Of a stretch of 38,810 bases of DNA, positions 6,983-13,652 are shown one piece after another (within the stretch, counting starts at the first letter, position 1; each line of letters starts with the position of its first letter). The position numbers and the translations under genes are program-made. Source of the DNA: a virus; the IMG/VR virus record IMGVR_UViG_3300043469_000137, positions 1 through 38,810 of that record. One strand, 5' to 3'. The notes under the pieces are model-generated. The model saw only the letters and a list, made by a program, of their open reading frames with translations, was not told the origin of the DNA and did no database searches.

Positions 6983-7765
6983 GTGCGTACTCTTGTTCGT
7001 TCTGTTGGTAGAGCAAGCATTGGTGGGGAACCTCTGCCTAGTTGTTTTAAGGCGTTTGAATCAAACAAGATTATCATTAGACGTTCAGAAGTTTCAATGT
7101 TTGCAGGTGCCCCAGGAGCAGGTAAATCAACACTTGCTCTTGCACTTGCACTCAAAACCAATGTGCCAACATTGTATATTTCGGCAGATACTAATGCACA
7201 CACAATGGCAATGCGCTTAGCCTCCATGATTTCTGGGAAAAGTCAGGGAGATGTTGAGCAGAAACTTAATACTGATGTTGGATGGACGAAGGCAGTCCTC
7301 CAAAAAGGTAGTCATATTGTATGGTCTTTTGAATCAGCACCTACATTGGAAGATATAGTAGAAGAAGTACAAGCATTTGAAGAACTTTGGGGATGCTCCC
7401 CATCAATGATTGTACTTGATAACTTAATGGACGTAGCCACAGATGGTGGCGAAGAATTCGCATCAATGCGAGCAATTATGAAGGAGTTGAAGTATCTTGC
7501 GAGAGCGACTAACGCTGCAATTGTGGTTCTACATCACACTTCGGAAGCAGTTCCTGGGAATCCTTGCCAACCACGTTCCGCTATTCAAGGTAAGGTCTCT
7601 CAACTCCCTGCGCTCATATGTACACTCGGCACGGTTGGCACATCAATGGGCGTTGCATCAGTCAAGAATCGCTATGGAAGAGCCGACCAAAACGGTACGC
7701 TCATGACATGGCTAGCATTCAACCCTGAATACATGTACGTTGACGATATTCCTGAGAACGTATGA
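6983..7765 (+). CDS. RecA/DnaB-fold ATPase, probably replicative helicase or recombinase, 260 aa
   Basis: Walker A AGAPGAGKST at residues 41-50, a second beta strand TLYISADTN near 63-71, Walker B SMIVLDNL at 141-148 and AAIVVLHH near 178-185 place it in the RecA superfamily with RepA-like and DnaB-like hexameric helicases. The single ATPase domain of about 260 residues, next to nuclease and primase genes, favours a replicative helicase or a RecA-like recombinase. GTG start with a strong SD (GAAGGAGGACCA). The stop overlaps the next start (ATGA). Confidence 0.75.
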   Translation: MRTLVRSVGRASIGGEPLPSCFKAFESNKIIIRRSEVSMFAGAPGAGKSTLALALALKTNVPTLYISADTNAHTMAMRLASMISGKSQGDVEQKLNTDVGWTKAVLQKGSHIVWSFESAPTLEDIVEEVQAFEELWGCSPSMIVLDNLMDVATDGGEEFASMRAIMKELKYLARATNAAIVVLHHTSEAVPGNPCQPRSAIQGKVSQLPALICTLGTVGTSMGVASVKNRYGRADQNGTLMTWLAFNPEYMYVDDIPENV

Positions 7766-8130
7766 CAACTAGAAAATCTCATAAGGCAAGAGGAGCAACT
7801 TTTGAAACAGACATCAAAGACTGGTTTAGAGCAAATGGATATGATTCTGAACGACTTGCAAGAACAGGTGCAAAAGATGAGGGAGACGTTGTTGTCCGTT
7901 CGGACTTCCTTGGTAGCATTGGAGTTATCGAATGTAAAGCGCCAGGGGCAGGAAACAAAGTTGACCTTAGTGGGTGGACAAGAGAAGCCCAACTGGAAGC
8001 AACGCATTATGCGGAAGCAAGAAATCTCAAAAGTGAAGAAATTCTCCCTGCAGTCCTCATTAAAGCGCGAGGAAAATCTATATCCGACTCGTACCTTGTC
8101 CTAAGGCTGGGCGATGTCTTTGGTAGATGA
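7762..8130 (+). CDS. Holliday-junction-resolvase-like PD-(D/E)XK nuclease, 122 aa
   Basis: The sequence RGATFETDIKDWFRANGY..ERLARTGAKDEGDVVVRSD...GVIECKAPG shows the pattern of small resolvase-like nucleases: an N-terminal helix with Glu (residue 15), then GDVVV with catalytic Asp near 42 and the E-C-K triad near 57-59. It would cut branched DNA made during replication or packaging. ATG overlaps the upstream stop; the 3' end overlaps the primase start by 17 bases. A VRR-NUC-type nuclease is an alternative of the same fold. Confidence 0.75.
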   Translation: MTTRKSHKARGATFETDIKDWFRANGYDSERLARTGAKDEGDVVVRSDFLGSIGVIECKAPGAGNKVDLSGWTREAQLEATHYAEARNLKSEEILPAVLIKARGKSISDSYLVLRLGDVFGR

Positions 8131-8488
8131 CTTACCCGACATTGTATCTGTATTAAAGCACTACGGTGCCAACATTACACGTGCAAGTGGTCAAGTAAAT
8201 GTAAAGTGTCCGTTCCACAATGACTCCCACGCAAGTGCGAGTTTTAATACAAAGAATAATATTTTTAATTGCTTCGCGTGTGGTATGCAAGGCAACAGTA
8301 TACAAATTATTGCTAGGCAAGAAAGGTGCGACATACGTGAAGCAAAGTCAATTGCAGAAGGAATTACTGGGCAGAGCAACGATAAAGTACGCGGAGAATA
8401 TACATCTGGCGGAAGATTACCTAGCAAGTCGGGGCATCAGTCGCGAGGTGGCTCGGGCAGCGCGATACGGCGTAGTCTCGGAGCCTGA
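8114..8488 (+). CDS. Primase zinc-finger part (DnaG-type CHC2), 124 aa, frame-split from its TOPRIM half
   Basis: The CHC2 zinc finger of DnaG-type primases is clear: CPFHNDSHASASFNTKNNIFNCFACGMQG with C32, H35, C53 and C56. It reads the template and helps start primers. About 90 codons in, after GITGQSNDK, the sequence stops looking like primase and becomes a low-quality Ser/Gly/Arg tail that ends at TGA 8486-8488. The expected continuation (YAENIHLAEDYLASRGI) is found in the +1 frame from 8388. The shift point lies near AAAG at 8384-8387, where a Lys tRNA on AAA could re-pair with AAG. Confidence 0.7.
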   Translation: MSLVDDLPDIVSVLKHYGANITRASGQVNVKCPFHNDSHASASFNTKNNIFNCFACGMQGNSIQIIARQERCDIREAKSIAEGITGQSNDKVRGEYTSGGRLPSKSGHQSRGGSGSAIRRSLGA

Positions 8489-8969
8489 GGTAGGACATGA
8501 ATCGTTCCAAGGTCGTCTCTCGATTCCTTACATTACTAAAACTGGTGTTGTTGACTTACGTTTTAGGTCGCTTAATCCAGCGGTTGAACCGAAGTACATG
8601 GGAATGACTGGCGCTGAAACAAAGATGTACAACGTATTAGATATTGAACGAGCAGGCGACTGGATTGGGGTGTGTGAAGGTGAGTTGGATACAATTACTC
8701 TTAGTAAGTGTGTTGGTATCCCTTGCATTGGAGTTCCTGGTGCAAACTCATGGAAAAAGCATTACACCAGACTTCTCGCAGACTTTGAACGAGTATTTGT
8801 ATTTGCAGACGGTGACCAACCAGGCAAAGAATTTGCCACAAATCTTGCCAGAGAACTTCCAATTACTATCGTTACCATGCCAGACGGAGAAGATGTTAAT
8901 TCTGTCTACGTCAAGCACGGCGCAGACTTCATACGAGACAAGATGGGGTTAGGCTTAGATGATGAATGA
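8220..8969 (+). CDS. Primase TOPRIM half in the +1 frame (true part from about 8388)
   Basis: From about 8388 this frame encodes AEDYLASRGISREVARAARYGVV, then a beta-rich RLSIPYITKTGVVDLRFRSL and a TOPRIM domain with WIGVCEGELDTITL and RVFVFADGDQPGKEFA, the acidic metal-binding motifs that make RNA primers in DnaG-type enzymes. The first 56 residues of the open frame (8220-8387) are only a shadow of the zinc-finger region and its ATG lacks an SD, so independent start there is unlikely. A +1 shift from the 8114 frame, natural or a sequence error, would give one protein of about 284 residues. Its end overlaps the next gene. Confidence 0.7.
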   Translation: MTPTQVRVLIQRIIFLIASRVVCKATVYKLLLGKKGATYVKQSQLQKELLGRATIKYAENIHLAEDYLASRGISREVARAARYGVVSEPEVGHESFQGRLSIPYITKTGVVDLRFRSLNPAVEPKYMGMTGAETKMYNVLDIERAGDWIGVCEGELDTITLSKCVGIPCIGVPGANSWKKHYTRLLADFERVFVFADGDQPGKEFATNLARELPITIVTMPDGEDVNSVYVKHGADFIRDKMGLGLDDE

Positions 8970-9321
8970 GATTCCTGATTGTCCTGAGTGTGGCGAACCA
9001 TTTGAGAATATCTTTGATGCTACTGACCACTTGACAGAAGATGGCGAGAAGCCATTTGATGTAGAACTTAAATTACCTAGCGGTTACACGCTAATGATTG
9101 GTTCATTACTTCGTACTTTATATAACTACGCAGGAATACCTGAAAAGATTGAGCAGATTACTCAGGATACATTTGGAATGCTTTACGCAGCACAGTACGA
9201 CACGTCTCAGATGAAAGGCTATATCGAAGACCTGATTATACGTGAGCAGATGTCAGAACTCGATGAAGAATTAGCAGAACTATTAGATAAGAAGCCTAAC
9301 AATGACGAAAGTGGAGAGTGA
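8959..9321 (+). CDS. Zinc-finger protein of the replication operon, 120 aa
   Basis: Starts MMNEIPDCPECGEPFENIFDATDHLTED: one CxxC with a following His in a C2H-like arrangement, then a mainly helical, acidic body (SELDEELAELLDKKPNNDESGE). ATG 8959 overlaps the primase stop; ATG 8962 is an alternative start. Similar short proteins are found in actinophage replication operons. No function is known to me. Confidence 0.6.
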   Translation: MMNEIPDCPECGEPFENIFDATDHLTEDGEKPFDVELKLPSGYTLMIGSLLRTLYNYAGIPEKIEQITQDTFGMLYAAQYDTSQMKGYIEDLIIREQMSELDEELAELLDKKPNNDESGE

Positions 9322-9327
9322 TGAAGT

Positions 9328-9717
9328 ATGTATGATAATAGAACATCTGATGAATCAAGGGTTCGCAGTAAGCAACTCGGATTTGACGTCAGGCATCCTG
9401 ACTTTAACGCTCAGAATTCCCATATTGAGTTCAGAGAATCAGTAGAAGAAACTTTTTGGGAACTACAAGATTTACTGCTAAGCAAGCATAAAGATTACGG
9501 CCCTAGCAATATTGCTGAGGCACCAGGCGGTGCTATCAATGGCTTACGTGTCCGTATGCATGACAAGTTGGCACGCATCAACAATCTATATGAATATATG
9601 GAAGATACTGGTGGCTTTCAGCCACAACATGAATCTATTGAAGATTCATTCAAAGACATGGCAAACTATGCAATCATTGGGTTGCTAGTACTGAGAGGAA
9701 AATGGCCAAACAAATGA
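9328..9717 (+). CDS. DUF1599 / nucleotide-modification-associated domain 1 protein, 129 aa
   Basis: FWELQDLLLSKHKDYGPSNIAEAPGGAINGLRVRMHDKLARINNL, then ESIEDSFKDMANYAIIGLLVLRGKW match the pattern of this small helical family (KHxDYGxxN, RMxDKLAR, D.A.Y). The family is found in phages and has been linked by context to modified-base metabolism; its reaction is unproven. It spans almost the whole protein (residues about 35-125). No base-hypermodification enzyme is seen nearby. The 3' end overlaps the HNH gene by 16 bases. Confidence 0.65.
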   Translation: MYDNRTSDESRVRSKQLGFDVRHPDFNAQNSHIEFRESVEETFWELQDLLLSKHKDYGPSNIAEAPGGAINGLRVRMHDKLARINNLYEYMEDTGGFQPQHESIEDSFKDMANYAIIGLLVLRGKWPNK

Positions 9718-10034
9718 AAATCTTCGGACCATACAAAGGGAGTAAACAAAATGGTGGACGACCAATCTATGTTTTCAAACGTAAAAAGAAGGACGGCACT
9801 ACGGTCACTACGTCTAGCAACAAGGCTCGCGTTGATTACGAAAAGTCAACGGGGAAGAGTTTACCCCGCAATACAGATGTTGACCATAAAGATAATGGTG
9901 GTCGTGCTGGTAAAGACGGCAGAAGTAACCTACAAACTATGAGTCATTCGGCAAACGTTGCCAAGGAAAACAAGCGTAGAGCAGTCAAAAAGACAGTTAA
10001 AAAGACTGTAAAGAAAGCGGTTAAGAAGACATGA
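9702..10034 (+). CDS. HNH-endonuclease-like protein with lysine-rich tail, 110 aa
   Basis: Residues about 60-90 carry VDHKDNGGRAGKDGRSNLQTMSHSANVAKENKRR, the pattern of HNH nucleases (DH, N.L, then N and H/K positions). The last 20 residues are Lys-rich repeats (VKKTVKKTVKKAVKKT) of a histone-H1-like type that should bind DNA without sequence preference. Possible roles are a homing-type nuclease or a packaging helper; here it lies in the replication operon, far from terminase. ATGA overlaps the next gene. Confidence 0.65.
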   Translation: MAKQMKIFGPYKGSKQNGGRPIYVFKRKKKDGTTVTTSSNKARVDYEKSTGKSLPRNTDVDHKDNGGRAGKDGRSNLQTMSHSANVAKENKRRAVKKTVKKTVKKAVKKT

Positions 10035-10771
10035 AAACTATAGTTTGCATATCAGATTTGCAAGTACCATACCACGATGTAGAAGCCGTGAAAGCAATTG
10101 CAAAGTTTATCAAAGCATACCAACCTGATACTGTCGTATCTTGTGGTGACGAAATGGATATGCAGACTATCTCGAAATGGAGTAAGGGTACAGAACTAGA
10201 ATATGAACGCTCCATTGGTCGCGATAGAGACACGACTCGTCAAGTTCTCTATGACTTAACTATTGAACATATGGTTCGCAGTAATCATACTGATAGATTG
10301 TTTAACACAGTTGCAATGAGAGCGCCAGGATTACTTGGCTTGCCTGAATTGCAGTTGGAAAACTTCTTGGGTCTTAAAGAACTAGATATTAAATATCACG
10401 TTGACCCTTATGAGTTAGCACCTGGCTGGTTACTTATGCACGGCGACGAAGGTAACGTACAGCCTACCGCAGGAGCCACAGCGCTTGGTTTAGCCAAGCG
10501 TTCAGGCATGTCTGTAGTGTGTGGACACACTCACCGCATGGGCTTAACACATCATACTCAAACGTATCGTGGCGGTAAGCCTAAGACTATTTGGGGTATG
10601 GAACTTGGTAACCTCATGGATTATCGTAATGCAAAATATATTAAAGCAGGTCTATTTACATGGCAACAAGGCTTCGGCATCTTGCATGTAGATGGCAACA
10701 CAGTTGTGCCACAACTAGTTCCTATTGTGAATAAATCATTCACAGTAGAAGGAAAAACTTGGAAGTGGTAG
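10031..10771 (+). CDS. Calcineurin-like metallophosphoesterase, 246 aa
   Basis: Metal-site motifs appear in order: CISDLQVPYHD near residues 6-16, VVSCGDEMD near 35-43, a NHTDR-type motif near 85-89, LLMHGDEG near 134-141 and VVCGHTHRMG near 160-169. This matches the metallophosphoesterase superfamily, which includes phosphatases and nucleases such as SbcD/Mre11. In this operon a role in DNA or nucleotide processing is likely, but the substrate is unknown. The start overlaps the upstream stop (ATGA). Confidence 0.8.
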   Translation: MKTIVCISDLQVPYHDVEAVKAIAKFIKAYQPDTVVSCGDEMDMQTISKWSKGTELEYERSIGRDRDTTRQVLYDLTIEHMVRSNHTDRLFNTVAMRAPGLLGLPELQLENFLGLKELDIKYHVDPYELAPGWLLMHGDEGNVQPTAGATALGLAKRSGMSVVCGHTHRMGLTHHTQTYRGGKPKTIWGMELGNLMDYRNAKYIKAGLFTWQQGFGILHVDGNTVVPQLVPIVNKSFTVEGKTWKW

Positions 10772-10776
10772 CACTA

Positions 10777-11463
10777 GTGAATTGGTCGCGTATTGAACCT
10801 TGGGACTATATAGTAATCAATGTAGCATCTGAGTACCATAAAAAGTACAGTATGGTTGAGTTAGAGGACATCAAGCAATCACTCTATGAGTGGTTCGTAT
10901 CTCATCCAAGAAAACTTACTGAGTGGGAAGCACTTGGTGAGAAAGATGCTAAGAACTTATTGTATCGTTCATTACGCAACCAAGCACTAGACTATTGCCA
11001 ACTATGGAAGGCTAAGTCTATCGGCTATGAGTCATCTGATTTATTCTATTATGAACCTGTAATGGTTGAGGCTTTACTGCCTGCTGTTATTCGTGGTGAT
11101 ATTGGGGATGCACCCAAGTTAAACCTTGGTATGCCAGGACGACCACCAGCGCCAGCAGAGGGTGGTAACATGATGGCGATGATGGTCGAAGTACGTGCAG
11201 CCTACGATAAACTTAATACAGAGGATAAATCCATCTTGTATTACAAGTACGTAGACTCCCTGGACTATGGTTCTATTGCTAAAGAGTTAGAACTTTCTAG
11301 CGATGATGCTGCGCGTATGCGCCACAATCGTGCTATCAAGAAACTCATTACTAGACTTGGTGGCTTCCGACCATTCTCAGACAATGATGAGCCTAGCGAT
11401 AATCGGGAAGACAACCAAGAGACAAAACAAGATAACACCAAAACAGAAGACGCCGAACATTAA
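10777..11463 (+). CDS. Sigma-70-family-like transcription factor, 228 aa
   Basis: The C-terminal part AYDKLNTEDKSILYYKYVDSLDYGSIAKELELSSDDAARMRHNRAIKKL (residues about 140-190) is a helix-turn-helix of the sigma region 4 type. The N-terminal half (EDIKQSLYEWFVSH through LRNQALDYCQLWK) could be a diverged region 2. An acidic tail follows (SDNREDNQETKQDN). GTG at 10777 is preferred because the protein then begins NWSRIEPWDY and lies just after the upstream stop; ATG 10759 in frame would add six residues. It may direct host RNA polymerase to phage promoters, possibly the palindromic -10 sites of the leftward operon; that link is inference. Confidence 0.6.
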   Translation: MNWSRIEPWDYIVINVASEYHKKYSMVELEDIKQSLYEWFVSHPRKLTEWEALGEKDAKNLLYRSLRNQALDYCQLWKAKSIGYESSDLFYYEPVMVEALLPAVIRGDIGDAPKLNLGMPGRPPAPAEGGNMMAMMVEVRAAYDKLNTEDKSILYYKYVDSLDYGSIAKELELSSDDAARMRHNRAIKKLITRLGGFRPFSDNDEPSDNREDNQETKQDNTKTEDAEH

Positions 11464-11474
11464 TTCTTTATCTA

Positions 11475-11918
11475 TCAAGTAGGGTCTTCCCATTCCATAG
11501 GGTCTGAATAGTTTTCAAACGCATCATGAGCAGCGATTTCCTTCTCCTTCGCTGTTCTAATGTGTTCTATAAGAGACCCAACATTAATGAGATAACCCCT
11601 AGAAGGATTTGGTGGTATATTGCAAGTAATGCTTCGACCCAATTCATATATTGCTTCCTTCAATCTAAATAGTGGAATGATTACTACGCTATCTTCAAGC
11701 ACGAATGCCCAATGAGTAGCCTTACTGATAGCCATACCTGATGCTTCCCATGAATTACTTTTCACGTAGTAACACTCGGTTTCTATGTATAAATTACCTG
11801 TTTCTCTCCAACGTCTATCTGTTTTGACTTCGACGGTATCAAGAGAAAGCAAGTCTGCGACCTTGCTCTCCCCTGTTAAACCTGCTCTAAGGTCTAAGTC
11901 CCAATTAGAATCCTTCAC
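11475..11918 (-). CDS. PD-(D/E)XK-like nuclease or DNA-binding protein, 147 aa
   Basis: The segment LRAGLTGESKVADLLSLDTVEVKTDRRWRETGNLYIETECYY shows the layout of a small restriction-type fold: a helix with Glu (residue 17), an Asp-containing strand, then the E-V-K triad near residues 30-32 and a further strand. It may nick or resolve DNA. GTG start overlaps the upstream stop (GTGA). It is the last gene of the leftward operon and converges with the sigma-like gene across 11 bases without a visible terminator. Confidence 0.55.
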   Translation of the reverse strand: MKDSNWDLDLRAGLTGESKVADLLSLDTVEVKTDRRWRETGNLYIETECYYVKSNSWEASGMAISKATHWAFVLEDSVVIIPLFRLKEAIYELGRSITCNIPPNPSRGYLINVGSLIEHIRTAKEKEIAAHDAFENYSDPMEWEDPT

Positions 11919-12010
11919 TCGTCTTCCGTCAGAGTTTTAAGTGCTTTTTGTATATCGGCTATTAGTTCATCTCTATGCTTTTGTTCTTCTTCTGAGTACT
12001 CTACTGCCAC
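11915..12010 (-). CDS. Tiny charged protein, 31 aa
   Basis: GTG at 12010 follows the TAA of the zinc-ribbon gene directly and has the SD AGGAGG five bases upstream. The product MAVEYSEEEQKHRDELIAD ends KTLTEDE and should be a single charged helix. Its stop overlaps the next GTG (GTGA). The SD and the tight linkage support a real gene despite its size. Confidence 0.6.
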   Translation of the reverse strand: MAVEYSEEEQKHRDELIADIQKALKTLTEDE

Positions 12011-12187
12011 TTATCCTCCTGTTGAATAGAAGCCAGTTCCATTGAACTTGACTGGTGCTGCATAGTATACACGCTTCATCTCAGTACCACAATTTTCACA
12101 TACTGGGATAACTTCTTCTTCTGCCATACTGCGCTCTATTGATACCATTTCGTTCCCGAAGGGACACAGGTACTCATACGTCGCCAT
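12011..12187 (-). CDS. FmdB-like zinc-ribbon protein, 58 aa
   Basis: ATG at 12187 with SD GGAGG gives MATYEYLCPFGNEMVSIERSM, then CENCGTEMKRVYYAAPVKFNGTGFYSTGG. The start (YEYxCP), the CxxC ribbon and the KFNGTGFYST end are the hallmarks of the FmdB putative regulatory family, found also in actinophages. The first ribbon half has lost one Cys (CPFGNE instead of CxxC). An upstream extension to 12256 in the same frame lacks an SD. The protein ends in Gly-Gly. Confidence 0.7.
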   Translation of the reverse strand: MATYEYLCPFGNEMVSIERSMAEEEVIPVCENCGTEMKRVYYAAPVKFNGTGFYSTGG

Positions 12188-12410
12188 GTGCGGTCCTCCA
12201 AGCGGTTTGTGTCGGACGGGCTGCCGTATTATACGGCACTCGTTGAGCGACTGCATCCATGACAGTAAGATAGTTGTCTAGATTCTTTGCTATCTCACGT
12301 GCCATGTATCTTGATTCAAGTCTTTGCATACCAAAGTATATTAGTGTGTTTTGTATGCGTTGCACTTGAGGTGTTTCCTGATATGGATATTCCTTCTTAG
12401 GAGTAGTCAT
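12174..12410 (-). CDS. Unknown helical protein, 78 aa
   Basis: ATG at 12410 overlaps the upstream TAA (TAATG) and has an SD-like stretch. The product MTTPKKEYPYQETPQVQRIQ continues with a helical centre (MAREIAKNLDNYLTVMDAVAQ). The last 20 residues (VPYNTAARPTQTAWRTAHGDV) are encoded by the palindrome at 12222-12238, the 11-bp repeat at 12205-12215 and the SD of the next gene, so the C-terminus may be shaped by regulatory DNA rather than by function. No family recognised. Confidence 0.5.
   Translation of the reverse strand: MTTPKKEYPYQETPQVQRIQNTLIYFGMQRLESRYMAREIAKNLDNYLTVMDAVAQRVPYNTAARPTQTAWRTAHGDV
12222..12238 (-). promoter_or_regulatory. 17-bp palindrome copy 1
   Basis: TGCCGTATTATACGGCA on the plus strand; the coding strand carries TATAAT. 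It lies 35-51 bases upstream of the FmdB-like gene start (12187), with an 11-bp repeat between them. Confidence 0.7.
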
Positions 12411-12589
12411 TATTCGCTCATCTCATCTATAGGTGTAGGTGCTGTTGATACAGAACCACACTCGATACATGTCTGCTTTAAGTCATACCATGCTACTGCC
12501 CTAGTACTCTCAGACCATTGAACAGTTACATTAAACATTGCACATCCACAGATACATGCAAAGGTTGGCGTACCCTGTAAATCAAACAT
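12410..12589 (-). CDS. Zinc-ribbon protein, 59 aa
   Basis: ATG at 12589 overlaps the stop of the upstream gene (TAATG); the SD AGAAGGG lies upstream. MFDLQGTPTFACICGCAMFN, then TCIECGSVSTAP give two knuckles (CxCxC and CxxC), a compact zinc ribbon. A longer frame from 12622 exists but overlaps the upstream gene without an SD. Function unknown; small zinc ribbons of phages often bind nucleic acid or RNA polymerase. Confidence 0.6.
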   Translation of the reverse strand: MFDLQGTPTFACICGCAMFNVTVQWSESTRAVAWYDLKQTCIECGSVSTAPTPIDEMSE

Positions 12590-12972
12590 TAGTACCAACC
12601 CTTCTCTTTGTGGAATTTCCATGCCTTACAAGGCGTACCATATCTGTACATAATATATGAGAAGCCTCTATCAATTTGTAAAGTTGGTGGCGTACTAGGT
12701 GATAGACCTAAGAGTTGTGGGATACCGCCAGCGTTCTTACCCATAACTTTGACATCATTGTATGCATTGTGACGCCAATTAGATTCCTTTATCCATAACT
12801 TCTCTAGACATAGGAATTGATTGGATGCCCATGCATTTACTACATCATGTGCGTATGCCTTGCTATCTTCGACTGTCCATACATGTACTTCTTTAGGCTT
12901 ATCTGCTTCTCCAACGCGTGAGATGCCAAATAGCATGAATATTGCTATAAGTAGTAACAGTAGTTTCTTCAT
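12589..12972 (-). CDS. Secreted lysozyme-like / transglycosylase-type protein, 127 aa
   Basis: A clear signal peptide (MKKLLLLLIAIFMLFGISRVGEA, residues 1-23) leads into a domain with LEKLWIKESNWRHNAYN, where Glu63 of the ESNW motif would be catalytic, and AGGIPQLLG (81-89). These are the core motifs of SLT-type lytic transglycosylases. RGFSYIMYRYGTPCKAWKFH and a C-terminal GWY follow as in short secreted versions. Placed in the leftward operon rather than beside the holin, it may act on the wall during infection or lysis through the host Sec route. SD AGGATGAAG before the ATG. Confidence 0.7.
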   Translation of the reverse strand: MKKLLLLLIAIFMLFGISRVGEADKPKEVHVWTVEDSKAYAHDVVNAWASNQFLCLEKLWIKESNWRHNAYNDVKVMGKNAGGIPQLLGLSPSTPPTLQIDRGFSYIMYRYGTPCKAWKFHKEKGWY

Positions 12973-12978
12973 AGTACT

Positions 12979-13311
12979 TCATCCTAACCGAGGTTTCATG
13001 CGCTCATAGAAATCTAGCGCACGACCCTCATCTGTTTGTAATGCGAAGTCACTACGTGTATGACCTAGTGACTCTATCCGTTCACCTGCTAGTTTACCAC
13101 CCCATATGCCGAAAGGCAAATCGTTAGGCTCCATTCCCTGTTTAAGACATTCCTCTTGTACAGGACACGTACTACATTCTGCCTTAGCAATCTTAATGGA
13201 GGTCACTAAGGCTTCTATCTTGGCATTACTTGGTCGCCCATTATCGAACTCGGGATACCAGTAATCGGGATAAGGATGAGTAGTACAGTTACCTATAAGT
13301 GCGCTAGTCAT
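12979..13311 (-). CDS. whiB: WhiB-family Fe-S transcription factor, 110 aa
   Basis: Four cysteines (C9, C46, C49 and C55, in AECSTCPVQEEC) and the GIWGG turn at residues 68-72 define a WhiB-like protein, which holds a 4Fe-4S cluster and usually binds the C-terminal domain of the principal sigma factor. The family is limited to actinobacteria and their phages, so it fixes the host phylum. Mycobacteriophage WhiB homologues have been shown to interfere with host gene expression; a similar role, or help at the phage's own palindromic promoters, is inference here. ATG 13311 overlaps the upstream stop by eight bases; a longer frame to 13350 lies inside that gene. Confidence 0.9.
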   Translation of the reverse strand: MTSALIGNCTTHPYPDYWYPEFDNGRPSNAKIEALVTSIKIAKAECSTCPVQEECLKQGMEPNDLPFGIWGGKLAGERIESLGHTRSDFALQTDEGRALDFYERMKPRLG

Positions 13312-13441
13312 CAGAACCCCACATCTCATCAGGTTCCCCGTCATTAGCATGATAATCTAAATCATCATGTGTCATGTCACAGAACTCGCAGTAGCCATCA
13401 AGACCTAGTGCTACATCATCATCTACTCTTGGTTCACTCAT
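13304..13441 (-). CDS. Small acidic protein with a zinc-knuckle-like motif, 45 aa
   Basis: ATG at 13441 overlaps the upstream stop (ATGAGTGA) and the stop overlaps the whiB start (ATGACTAG). The product starts MSEPRVDDDVALGLDGYCEF and contains YCEFCDMTHDDLDYH: CxxC followed by two His in a C2H2-like spacing. The rest is acidic. Its place in a chain of eight-base overlaps strongly suggests it is translated with whiB. No family recognised. Confidence 0.6.
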   Translation of the reverse strand: MSEPRVDDDVALGLDGYCEFCDMTHDDLDYHANDGEPDEMWGSDD

Positions 13442-13652
13442 CTTCATCTACCTCTTCTTCACCCTCATATTCTTCTTCTTCAATCATTTCGACCATGATG
13501 TTATCAATCGAACTCTTAAAGGTGTTCTCTTCCCACTCATAGGATGCAATCTCTTCTGCCATGAAATCATCATCTGCTAGGACTTGAAAGTTAAATGTTA
13601 CTGTAACTTCTACGTCGTAGTATACGGCATCTTCGCTTGGTTGTGGCTTCAT
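13434..13652 (-). CDS. Very acidic small protein, 72 aa
   Basis: MKPQPSEDAVYYDVEVTVTF opens a short beta-like unit, and a long Glu/Asp tail follows (EEEEYEGEEEVDEDE), giving a DNA-mimic-like charge. The codons for DAVYYDV carry a degenerate copy of the 17-bp palindrome (13613-13629). ATG overlaps the stop of the upstream gene. Strongly acidic small phage proteins often block DNA-binding host proteins; that is only a hint here. Confidence 0.6.
   Translation of the reverse strand: MKPQPSEDAVYYDVEVTVTFNFQVLADDDFMAEEIASYEWEENTFKSSIDNIMVEMIEEEEYEGEEEVDEDE
13613..13629 (-). promoter_or_regulatory. 17-bp palindrome, degenerate copy
   Basis: CGTCGTAGTATACGGCA matches the family at 15 of 17 positions and carries TATACT on the coding strand. 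It lies inside the first codons of the acidic 72-aa gene, so function is less certain. Confidence 0.4.

Noticed and set aside
8220-8387. Independent start of the TOPRIM protein at ATG 8220
   Set aside because: No SD, and the first 56 residues are an out-of-frame reading of the zinc-finger codons without primase character.
11464-11474. Terminator sought between the convergent sigma-like and nuclease-like genes
   Set aside because: The gap is only 11 bases and no stem with a T run is visible in or near it.
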